A stretch of DNA of 7,261 nucleotides from an uncultured Comamonadaceae bacterium (GCA_946482115.1 CAMLQP010000148.1:1-7261), one strand, 5' to 3'; positions 1 through 5,377 are shown, numbered from the stretch's first letter. Made by a program: numbers and translations. Notes: generated by a model not told the origin, from the sequence alone.

Positions 1-54
1 GGACAACAGGCCGTGGCCCATGATGCGCTTGAGGTCGGGGGGCGTGTATTGCAT
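1..54 (-). CDS. kdgD: 5-dehydro-4-deoxyglucarate dehydratase, N-terminal 18 codons only
   Basis: An ATG at 54 (reverse complement) opens a frame without stops to the left edge, giving MQYTPPDLKRIMGHGLLS. The pattern 'TPxxLKxIMGxGLLS' is what I recall of the N-terminus of 5-dehydro-4-deoxyglucarate dehydratase. That enzyme is a DHDPS/NAL-type TIM-barrel lyase that decarboxylates and dehydrates 5-keto-4-deoxyglucarate to 2,5-dioxovalerate (alpha-ketoglutarate semialdehyde) in D-glucarate/galactarate catabolism. Only 18 residues are visible, so no catalytic residue (such as the Schiff-base lysine) can be checked. The start lies about 45 bp downstream of a strong operator-like palindrome and a promoter candidate, which supports it being a real gene start. 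The Shine-Dalgarno is weak. Another member of the DHDPS family is the main alternative. Confidence 0.62.
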   Translation of the reverse strand, partial: MQYTPPDLKRIMGHGLLS

Positions 55-77
55 GTGAATGGGGCCTGGGAAGGGCG

Positions 78-86
78 GCGGTTCCA
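78..86. promoter_or_regulatory. Possible secondary LacI-type half-operator
   Basis: GCGGTTCCA is identical to the right half of the palindrome at 99-120 and occurs 30 bp away (78-86 versus 108-116). The matching left half here is degenerate (GGG at 73-75 where the main site has TGG). It would fall in the leader of the kdgD transcript, about three helical turns from the main site, so it could be a weak auxiliary operator. A 9-bp repeat in GC-rich DNA could also be chance. Confidence 0.3.
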
Positions 87-98
87 GTGAGGCAGGTT

Positions 99-120
99 TA
101 AATGGTAGCGGTTCCATTTA
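99..120. promoter_or_regulatory. LacI-family operator (22-bp near-palindrome)
   Basis: The site reads TAAATGGTAGC on the left and GGTTCCATTTA on the right. The outer seven bases of each arm (TAAATGG / CCATTTA) are perfectly complementary, and the symmetry centre is the CG at 109-110. Even-length palindromes with a central CG and TGG...CCA arms are typical of LacI/GalR-family operators. A gene for such a regulator ends only 33 bp away at 153. The site overlaps the spacer and -10 of the promoter candidate reading into kdgD, which is the geometry expected for repression. Confidence 0.75.
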
Positions 121-130
121 GACATCACAA
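102..130 (-). promoter_or_regulatory. Candidate sigma-70 promoter for kdgD
   Basis: On the minus strand, TTGTGA at 125-130 (-35, 4 of 6 consensus matches) is followed after exactly 17 bp by TACCAT at 102-107 (-10, 4 of 6 matches). Transcription would start near 95 and give a leader of roughly 40 nt before the kdgD ATG at 54. The region is distinctly more AT-rich than the flanking genes. The individual boxes are only moderate matches, but their spacing and their overlap with the operator make the assignment reasonable. Confidence 0.5.
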
Positions 131-141
131 GTCATACAACT
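129..141. promoter_or_regulatory. Possible GntR (FadR-type) site
   Basis: On the minus strand the sequence AGTTGTATGACTT contains the GT-NNN-AC core seen in operators of FadR-subfamily GntR regulators, which often control hexarate and hexuronate genes such as kdgD. The flanks are not symmetric, and no GntR gene is visible in the window. It sits at the upstream edge of the -35 candidate. This is a low-confidence motif call only. Confidence 0.22.
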
Positions 142-152
142 AAGTGTTAGCC

Positions 153-1178
153 CTAGGTGCTGCCGCGCTCGATGATGGAGAAGCCCACATCCACCGCGCC
201 GGGGGCAACGGGATGGCCTTCCGCGCGCGCCATGAGCAGGCGGGCCGCCTGGGCGCCGATGGCGGCGCCGTTGACGTGAACCGAGGTCAGGGAGGGCTCG
301 AGGCCGGACACGAAATCGAAGTCGCCGAAGCCGATCACCGCCAGGTCGCCGGGCACGTGCAGGCCGCGCGCCTGCGCTTCCGTGATCACCCCCACGGCCA
401 GCAGGTCGGAACTGCAGAACACCGCATCCACGCCGTCTCGCAGCAGCTGCGCCAGTGCGCCCCGCCCGCTGGCGAGGCTGCGCGAGGCGCCCACGTCCAC
501 CAGGGCGGCAGGGCGCAGGCCCCGGGCAGCCACCCGGGCCTGGAAGGACTGGGCGCGGCGCAACGCCCGCGCGTCGTTGGCGGTGACCATGGCCAGCCGC
601 TGCCGGCCCCGTTCCACCAGATGGTCGGCCACCGCCGAGCCGATGTCGGCATGGGAGAAGCCCACCAGCATGTCGATGGGGTCGGGCGTGAGATCCCAGG
701 TCTCCACCACCGGAATGCCCGCTCCCCGCAACCGGGTGCGGCTCTGCTCGGAATGGAACACGCCGGTCAGCGCGATGCCATCGGGCCGCCGGCCGATGAT
801 GGCTTCGATCAGCGCATCCTCCCGGGCGTCCGAATAGCCGGTCTGCCCCAGCATGAGCTGGTAGCCGCCCTCGAACAAGGTGTCGGTCAGGGCCTGCATG
901 GTGGGCAGGAAGACCGACATGGACATGGTGGGCACGATGGCCGCGATCAGCCGGCTGCGGGTGGACGCCAGGCCGCCGGCGAGCCGGTTGGGCACATAGC
1001 CGGTTGCCCGGATGACCTCGAGCACGCGCTCGCGCGCCTCGGGCGAGACCAGGGCGGGCGTGTTGAGCACGCGCGAGACGGTGACGGGGGCCACGTCGGC
1101 CAGCGCCGCGACCTGGCGCAGCGTGACGGCGCCCGTGCTCTTGCGCGGGCGGCGCGGGGGCGTGTCGTGGGTGGGCAA
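153..1178 (-). CDS. LacI/GalR-family transcriptional regulator
   Basis: This is a 341-residue repressor, a normal length for the family. The helix-turn-helix lies at about residues 19-38, with recognition helix VTVSRVLN. The hinge-helix region reads YVPNRLAGGLAS at 61-72. A periplasmic-binding-protein-like effector domain follows from about residue 76, including RRPDGIALTG and the late DLAVIGFGDFDFVSGLEPSLTSVHV segment (279-302). Such proteins bind palindromic operators as dimers and release DNA on binding a small metabolite. The effector here is unknown but is presumably a pathway substrate or intermediate. No ATG exists near the helix-turn-helix. I chose TTG at 1178 because it leaves a short basic arm (about 18 residues) before TLRQVA. 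A GTG at 1220 would add 14 residues, and neither start has a clear ribosome-binding site. The gene follows the 3-dehydroshikimate dehydratase by 73 bp and precedes a matching operator. Confidence 0.88.
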   Translation of the reverse strand: MPTHDTPPRRPRKSTGAVTLRQVAALADVAPVTVSRVLNTPALVSPEARERVLEVIRATGYVPNRLAGGLASTRSRLIAAIVPTMSMSVFLPTMQALTDTLFEGGYQLMLGQTGYSDAREDALIEAIIGRRPDGIALTGVFHSEQSRTRLRGAGIPVVETWDLTPDPIDMLVGFSHADIGSAVADHLVERGRQRLAMVTANDARALRRAQSFQARVAARGLRPAALVDVGASRSLASGRGALAQLLRDGVDAVFCSSDLLAVGVITEAQARGLHVPGDLAVIGFGDFDFVSGLEPSLTSVHVNGAAIGAQAARLLMARAEGHPVAPGAVDVGFSIIERGST

Positions 1179-1206
1179 GCGATGGCGGGGTGGCGGGACT
1201 GGGGCG

Positions 1207-1212
1207 ATTCTA
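1207..1212 (-). promoter_or_regulatory. Possible -10 element of an internal lacI promoter
   Basis: The minus-strand hexamer TAGAAT matches TATAAT at five of six positions. It lies in the GC-rich gap between the dehydratase stop (1252) and the chosen TTG start (1178). No recognisable -35 box lies about 17 bp upstream. If used, it would give a leader of roughly 22 nt to the TTG and would exclude the GTG start at 1220. One hexamer alone is weak evidence. Confidence 0.2.
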
Positions 1213-1235
1213 TGCCGCACCCCCGGCGCGATCCC

Positions 1236-1251
1236 GGGCCGGCACCGGCCC
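1236..1251. repeat. Perfect GC-only inverted repeat after the dehydratase gene
   Basis: The sequence gggccggcaccggccc forms a stem of 6-7 GC pairs. It starts at the base directly after the dehydratase stop codon at 1252-1254. There is no downstream U-tract, so it does not look like an intrinsic terminator. It could act as a 3' mRNA stability hairpin or attenuate transcription into lacI. Chance in GC-rich DNA is also possible. Confidence 0.4.
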
Positions 1252-2163
1252 TCAGCGCCGCAGCCGCATCTCGCCGGGCAGCGGCACCGACAGCCGCAGC
1301 ACGTCGTCCGCCAGCCACTGGGCCGAGCGGCGCGCGCGTTGCGCCACCATGGGCAGCGGCAGTTGCAGGTAGTCGTCGTTGAACACCTCGAAGCTGTAGT
1401 CGCCGCCATAGCCCAGTGCGTCGAGCTTGAGCACCAGCTGCACCAGCTGCTCGGAGTGCACGCCCTCGCCGGGGAACACGCGGAAGGTGCGCGCCGTGGC
1501 CATGCGTTCCTCGAAGGTCTTGGTCTCCTGCCACATGAAATCGGCCAGCTGCACCAGAAAGATCTTGTCGGGCTGAAGGTCGTCGATCGCGTCCAGCGGC
1601 GTCTCGGCCGCGAAGATGTGGAAGGAGTCGATGCCGATGCCGAGGTTGGGGCAGTCGGCGCGCTGGATCACGTCCCAGGCGGTGGTGAACTCGTTGACCG
1701 TGCGGCCCCACGACAGCGCCTCGTAGGCGATGCGTATGCCGTGCGGAATGGCCAGCATGGCCAGCTTGCGCAGGTCGCGGGCGATGTGGTCGAGATCGTC
1801 GCTCGCGTGCCTGGAGGTGGACGAGCAGGCGAGCAGCACGTCGCAGCCCAACGCGGCGCACATTTCCAGCATGCCCTTGGCGATGTCGACCTTGTAGCCG
1901 TGCAGGTGGCCCGACAGGCCTTCGAAGTCGCGCAGCACCTGAAAGCCGGTGCCACGCAGGCCGCTGGCATGCACCGCGCGCACGGCGGCTTGCCAGCCGT
2001 CGGGGTGGCCCACGAGGTCGTTGGCCTTGAGCATCACCTGGCTGAAGCCAGCCTCGGCCATGGCCTCGAGCTTGGCCTCCAGCGGGCCGGCCAGGGTGAT
2101 GGTGTCCATGCCGAAGGCGCGTATGGCCAGATCGGCGCGTTCGCGGCGCAGGGCGGTGGTCAT
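1252..2163 (-). CDS. 3-dehydroshikimate dehydratase, sugar-phosphate isomerase-like TIM barrel
   Basis: This 303-residue protein should convert 3-dehydroshikimate to protocatechuate in the cytoplasm, the committing step of quinate/shikimate catabolism. It matches what I know of the N-terminal half of QuiC1/QsuB-type enzymes and the AP-endonuclease-2-like (xylose isomerase-like) barrel. Landmarks are FQVLRDFEG (74-82), YEALSWGR (147-154), GIDSFH (177-182), KIFLVQLAD (200-208), FRVFPGEG (227-234) and SFEVFND (257-263). The predicted divalent-metal ligands E148, D179, Q205 and E259 are all present. The ATG at 2163 has GAGGG at 2172-2176, 8 nt upstream. It follows the VOC gene stop by 4 bp, implying translational coupling. 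One oddity is the strand-2 stretch VMLKANDL (43-50), where related enzymes, as I recall them, carry an acidic VEIFENDL. A sugar or inositol epimerase is the alternative, but the motif set favours dehydratase. Confidence 0.85.
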   Translation of the reverse strand: MTTALRRERADLAIRAFGMDTITLAGPLEAKLEAMAEAGFSQVMLKANDLVGHPDGWQAAVRAVHASGLRGTGFQVLRDFEGLSGHLHGYKVDIAKGMLEMCAALGCDVLLACSSTSRHASDDLDHIARDLRKLAMLAIPHGIRIAYEALSWGRTVNEFTTAWDVIQRADCPNLGIGIDSFHIFAAETPLDAIDDLQPDKIFLVQLADFMWQETKTFEERMATARTFRVFPGEGVHSEQLVQLVLKLDALGYGGDYSFEVFNDDYLQLPLPMVAQRARRSAQWLADDVLRLSVPLPGEMRLRR

Positions 2164-2167
2164 GGTG

Positions 2168-3079
2168 TCAGCCCTCGCTGTGAACCAGCTCGAACACCAC
2201 CGAGCCGAGGTAGGTCTTGGTGATGGCGCCGCGCCGTTCGGTGTGCACCGCGTCGGTCTCGACGAACTCCACACCGCGCGCGCGCAGCGCCTGCACCGCG
2301 GCCACCACGTCGGACACACCCAGGCCGATGCGCTGGAGCCGTTCCTGCGCGTCCAGCACGTTGGGCTCGGGTTCAATCAGCTGCAGCATGAAACGCTGCG
2401 TCGGGTCCAGCGCCGGTGTGCGCAGCAGTTTGCCCTTGGGCATGATGCCGAAGCGCTGCTCGTCCGGGATCAGCTCGGTGCCGAACAGCTCGCCGTAGTA
2501 CTCGATCCAGTCGTGGCTGCGCTCTGGGCCGATGTACTGCACGATGCCGAAGAAGTTGATGCCCGCAGTGGCCGGCGGGTGCTGGTCCACCGTGGGAATG
2601 GGCACGAAGTCGACGTCGTAGATGCTGAAGTCGTTGTAGCGATCGACGAAGTAGATGCGGCTGCCGCCGGGGCCGTGGATGGCGGGAATATTGAGCTCCA
2701 TCACCTCGGCGTGGGCGGGCACCTCCCAGGCGCCGCGTTCGAGCACGTAGCGAAAGGCCGCGCGGGCGTCGCGCACGCGCAGCGCCACGGCCGAGATGGC
2801 GGGCACGTCGCTGCCGTGGCTGGCCGCCCGCGCGTCCACCGGGTGGGCGTTCACGATGATGTTGAGGCTGCCCTGGCGGTACAGCAGCACCTCGCGCGAG
2901 CGGTGACGGGCGATGGGCCGGAAGCCCATCATCTCCAGCACCTGGCCCAGCGCCTGGGGCTTGGGCGTGGCGTACTCGATGAACTCCAGCCCATCGAGGC
3001 CGATGGGGTTGGTCGCGTCGCTGAAGGACGCCTGCAGCGGCTCGCGCTCGCCAGCGTTCAAGGTCAGGAAGTCGCTCAT
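2168..3079 (-). CDS. HPPD-like VOC-fold protein lacking predicted iron ligands
   Basis: This is a 303-residue protein with two VOC modules. The N-terminal module is clearly 4-hydroxyphenylpyruvate dioxygenase-like: NPIGLDGLEFIEYATP (24-39), MGFRPIARHRSREVLLYRQG (51-70), MELNIPAIHGPGGSRIYFVD (127-146) and SIYDVDFVP (152-160). In catalytic HPPD the iron is held by two His and one Glu. At the first position, usually I-D-H, this protein has I174-N175-F176. At the second, usually Q-H-I-A-L, it has Q249-R250-I-G-L. Only the last acidic residue, E297 in VVFELV, remains. The protein stops six residues later, missing the C-terminal GFGxGNF helix of true HPPDs. It is therefore unlikely to be a tyrosine-catabolic dioxygenase. 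It corresponds to the C-terminal domain of QuiC1/QsuB dehydratases and probably assists the TIM-barrel protein encoded 4 bp downstream. The ATG is preceded by GGAG at 3088-3091. Confidence 0.8.
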   Translation of the reverse strand: MSDFLTLNAGEREPLQASFSDATNPIGLDGLEFIEYATPKPQALGQVLEMMGFRPIARHRSREVLLYRQGSLNIIVNAHPVDARAASHGSDVPAISAVALRVRDARAAFRYVLERGAWEVPAHAEVMELNIPAIHGPGGSRIYFVDRYNDFSIYDVDFVPIPTVDQHPPATAGINFFGIVQYIGPERSHDWIEYYGELFGTELIPDEQRFGIMPKGKLLRTPALDPTQRFMLQLIEPEPNVLDAQERLQRIGLGVSDVVAAVQALRARGVEFVETDAVHTERRGAITKTYLGSVVFELVHSEG

Positions 3080-3103
3080 GGGCTTGTCTCCAGTGTGGTG
3101 GAT

Positions 3104-4057
3104 TCAGGTCCGGGCCGCGAGCCAACCGGTCAGGTCGGGCAGCAGCATCAGCCAGGCGTTGATGGACACGAAGGATACGAAGGTCACGAGGACCAGCGCG
3201 GTGGCGCAGAAACCGTCCTGCCCGAAACGCTGGGCCAGGGCCGGGTAGATGGCGGGCGTGGGCATGGCCGCAAAGGCGATGGCGGCCAGCATGAGCGGTG
3301 CGGGCAGGGGCGGCACCAGCAGCAACAGGCCCACGATGGCCAACGGGTGCAGCACCAGCTTTCCCAGGGCCACCGCCAGCAGGTCGCGCCGCACGCCCTG
3401 CAGTTTCTGGCCCACCAGCACGCCACCGATCATGAACAGCGCCACCGGAGCCGCCGCACCGGCGACGATCGTCAGGGTGCGGTCGATCACCGCCGGCACG
3501 CGCCAGCCCAGCAGCGAGGTGGCGAGGCCGGCCAGTATGGCCAGCACAATGGGGTTGCGCAGCACGCTCGCGAGGGAACGTCGCAGTGCCTGGTGCCAGG
3601 GCAGGTGCGACTGGGTGTCGGCCAGCATCAGCGTGGCGGGGATGATCAGCAGGTTCTCGATCAGCAGGCACAGGGTGAGCGCGATGTCGGCGCTGTCGCC
3701 CACCAGCTGCGACAGGATGGGGTAGCCCACGAACATGCTGTTGGAGGCGGCCATGCCCATGCCGATGAAGGCCGAGGCCGCCATGCCGTGGCCGCGCAGC
3801 CGCCGCCCATAGGCCAGGCCCAGCACCAGCAGTGCCAGCGAACCCAGGCCGTAGGCGAACAGGTAGCCGGGATTGAGCACCTCGGCGATGGGATACCGGT
3901 TGATGGCACGGAACACCAGTGCCGGCAGCACGAAAAGCACCAGCAGCCGGCCCAGCAGCTGCATGTCGCTGCGCTGGAACACGCCCCGGCGCACCGCCAG
4001 GAAACCCACCGCGATCAGCAGGTAGATGGGAGCGGTGACGGCGAGGACGTTGAGCAT
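3104..4057 (-). CDS. AEC-family (auxin efflux carrier-like) permease
   Basis: This is a 317-residue, very hydrophobic inner-membrane protein with about ten predicted helices in two five-helix halves, the layout of the AEC family. Family landmarks are SNSMFVGYP (105-113), the LRNPIVLAILAGL stretch (166-178), AAPVALFMIGG (202-212), KLVLHPL (233-239) and AMPTPAIYPALAQRFG (264-279). Characterised bacterial relatives carry organic anions such as malonate or malate. Here the context suggests movement of a hydroaromatic acid or an aromatic product such as protocatechuate, but direction and substrate cannot be read from sequence. It begins 4 bp after the dehydrogenase stop, so it is co-translated with the enzymes. 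The operon thus encodes a second transporter besides the TRAP system. Confidence 0.85.
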   Translation of the reverse strand: MLNVLAVTAPIYLLIAVGFLAVRRGVFQRSDMQLLGRLLVLFVLPALVFRAINRYPIAEVLNPGYLFAYGLGSLALLVLGLAYGRRLRGHGMAASAFIGMGMAASNSMFVGYPILSQLVGDSADIALTLCLLIENLLIIPATLMLADTQSHLPWHQALRRSLASVLRNPIVLAILAGLATSLLGWRVPAVIDRTLTIVAGAAAPVALFMIGGVLVGQKLQGVRRDLLAVALGKLVLHPLAIVGLLLLVPPLPAPLMLAAIAFAAMPTPAIYPALAQRFGQDGFCATALVLVTFVSFVSINAWLMLLPDLTGWLAART

Positions 4058-4061
4058 CGCG

Positions 4062-4898
4062 TCAGGCCGGCAGGGTGGCCAGTTCTCGCAAGCGCTCGGC
4101 CGTGGTGGTGGGCAGGCCGAAAAACTCCAGGTAGGCGGGGATCTGCTCGAACAGCATGTCGGTGCCGACCTGCACGCGGCAGCCGCGCGCGCGCGCAGCG
4201 GCCAGGAAGGCGGTGGTCTCGGTGCGCATCACCACCTCGCCCACGAAGGTGTCGGGCGAGAGGCGTGAGACGTCCAGCGGCAGTTCGTCGCCCTCGTTCA
4301 TGCCCATGGGTGTGGCGTTCACCACAAGGTCGAAACCGCGCGGGTCGCGGTTGCCCGTCACCACGGTCAGTGCCGGGTGGTGCTGGCGCAGGCGGGCGGC
4401 CAGCCCGTCGGCAGCGCTGGCGTTGAGGTCGAACAGCAGCAGGGTGCCTACGCCAGCGCCAGCCAGCGAGGCGGCGATGGCGCTGCCCACGCCGCCACAG
4501 CCCACCACCAGCGCGCGGGCGCCGGCGGGTTGCATGCCCTTGCGGCGCAGGCCGCGCACGAAACCTTCACCATCGAACAGATCACCCTGCAGGCGACCGT
4601 CGGCGGTGCGGCGCACCGCGTTGCAGGCGCCCGCCACCTGCACGGCGGTGCTGACCTCGTCGAGCAGGCCCACGGTGGGGACCTTGTGCGGCATGGTGAT
4701 CAGCGCGCCCCGGATGTTGGTCAGGGCGAAAACCGATTTGAGCAGTACCGCGTAGTGCGCCGCCTGGCAGCCCATGGGCACCACCACCGCGTTGATGCCT
4801 TCCGCCTCGAAATAGGGGTTGTAGATCAGCGGCGCCTTGAAGGCGTGCGTGGGATAGCCGATGTGGGCGATCAGTTCGGTGTGGCCGTCGATGGTCAT
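4062..4898 (-). CDS. Atypical shikimate/quinate dehydrogenase-family protein (AroE superfamily)
   Basis: This 278-residue protein has the two-domain AroE layout. In the N-terminal domain the catalytic lysine K72 (ITMPHK), N93 (GACNAV) and the catalytic aspartate D109 (GDLFDGEGF) are kept. The substrate-carboxylate motif S-x-S of 'HSKSPxxHN' is replaced by F20-K21-A22 (THAFKAPLIYN). The Rossmann domain has GCGGVGSA (133-140) and D157 ending strand 2 (LLLFDLN). That acidic residue, instead of the NRTxxR of NADP enzymes, suggests NAD use and a catabolic role. VNATPMGM (193-200) and GTDMLFEQ (245-252) are standard family segments. It probably oxidises quinate, shikimate or a close relative in the operon's pathway. 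The missing serines make the exact substrate uncertain, and it is unlikely to be the biosynthetic AroE. It starts 13 bp after the aroQ stop and has a poor Shine-Dalgarno. Confidence 0.8.
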   Translation of the reverse strand: MTIDGHTELIAHIGYPTHAFKAPLIYNPYFEAEGINAVVVPMGCQAAHYAVLLKSVFALTNIRGALITMPHKVPTVGLLDEVSTAVQVAGACNAVRRTADGRLQGDLFDGEGFVRGLRRKGMQPAGARALVVGCGGVGSAIAASLAGAGVGTLLLFDLNASAADGLAARLRQHHPALTVVTGNRDPRGFDLVVNATPMGMNEGDELPLDVSRLSPDTFVGEVVMRTETTAFLAAARARGCRVQVGTDMLFEQIPAYLEFFGLPTTTAERLRELATLPA

Positions 4899-4911
4899 GG
4901 CGGGGTCGGGG

Positions 4912-5358
4912 TCAGGCCTGGCGGGCCCTGGCGTGGGTGACGGCGGTGCGCAGGCCCAGCAGGTAGCTGTCGACGCCGAAGCCGGCGATCTGGCCCTGGG
5001 CGATCTCGGCGATCACCGAGTGGTGGCGGAAGGGTTCGCGCGCGTGCACGTTGGACATGTGCACCTCGACGATGGGGCATTTGAGGATGGCCAGCGCGTC
5101 GCGGATGCCGTAGCTGTAGTGGGTCCAGGCACCGGCGTTGATGACGACCGCATCGACGTTGTCGAAAAAGGCCTGGTGAATCCGTTCCACCATCGCGCCC
5201 TCGTGGTTGGTCTGGAAGGCCTGCACCTCCACGCCCAGCTCATGGCCCAGTTCGGTGCACTGCTGGTCGATCTGCGCCAGTGTGGCGGTGCCGTACTGCT
5301 TGGGGTCGCGCTTGCCGAACATGTTGAGGTTGATGCCGTGCAGGACCAGGACTTTCAT
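4912..5358 (-). CDS. aroQ: 3-Dehydroquinate dehydratase, type II
   Basis: This 148-residue enzyme has the usual length and flavodoxin-like fold of type II dehydroquinases, which form dodecamers and interconvert 3-dehydroquinate and 3-dehydroshikimate. Conserved features are the flexible lid with R17 and the catalytic Tyr22 (FGKRDPKQYG, 14-23), FQTNHEGAMVERIHQA (48-63), the active-site N74 (VVINAGAWTH, 71-80), H100 (VEVHMSNVHAREPFRHHS, 97-114) and GFGVDSYLLGL (126-136). Two canonical motifs are altered: GPNLN is GINLN (8-12) and INPGAY/H is INAGAW (73-78). The start has AAGGA at 5365-5369, six bases upstream, the best ribosome-binding site in the operon. Its place between dehydrogenases and a 3-dehydroshikimate dehydratase argues for a catabolic copy rather than the housekeeping biosynthetic enzyme. 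Confidence 0.95.
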   Translation of the reverse strand: MKVLVLHGINLNMFGKRDPKQYGTATLAQIDQQCTELGHELGVEVQAFQTNHEGAMVERIHQAFFDNVDAVVINAGAWTHYSYGIRDALAILKCPIVEVHMSNVHAREPFRHHSVIAEIAQGQIAGFGVDSYLLGLRTAVTHARARQA

Positions 5359-5364
5359 GGGTTT

Positions 5365-5369
5365 TCCTT
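5365..5369 (-). promoter_or_regulatory. Ribosome-binding site of aroQ
   Basis: On the minus strand AAGGA lies six bases before the ATG at 5358. It fixes the 148-residue start and rules out the much longer upstream extension of the same frame, to 5673, which reads through the oxidoreductase gene. Confidence 0.8.
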
Positions 5370-5377
5370 GTGGAGGT

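Noticed and set aside
140..150. CTAAGTGTTAG hairpin as a lacI terminator
   Set aside because: The stem is only 4 bp, it is not GC-rich and it has no U-tract.
144..1382. A 412-codon open frame on the plus strand
   Set aside because: It is antisense to the LacI regulator, with a His/Gly/Arg-rich meaningless product.
153..1409. ATG start at 1409 for the LacI regulator
   Set aside because: It would add about 77 Cys/Arg-rich residues overlapping the dehydratase gene. LacI proteins place the helix-turn-helix close to the N-terminus.
1252..2376. Longer version of the dehydratase starting at 2376
   Set aside because: The extra 71 residues lie inside the VOC gene in the wrong frame and are Trp/Cys/Arg-rich. 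The ATG at 2163 has a proper ribosome-binding site.
2168..3079. True 4-hydroxyphenylpyruvate dioxygenase of tyrosine catabolism
   Set aside because: Two of three iron ligands and the C-terminal helix are missing, and the neighbours belong to a hydroaromatic rather than a tyrosine pathway.
2373..3671. A 432-codon minus-strand frame overlapping the VOC and AEC genes
   Set aside because: It is an out-of-frame shadow with extreme Arg/Ala/Pro/His content. Both overlapped genes have clear family motifs in another frame.
1949..4426. An 825-codon open frame on the plus strand
   Set aside because: It lies antisense to four well-supported minus-strand genes, is rich in Arg, Gln, His and Gly, and shows no family motif. 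It is a by-product of GC-rich codon usage in the real genes.
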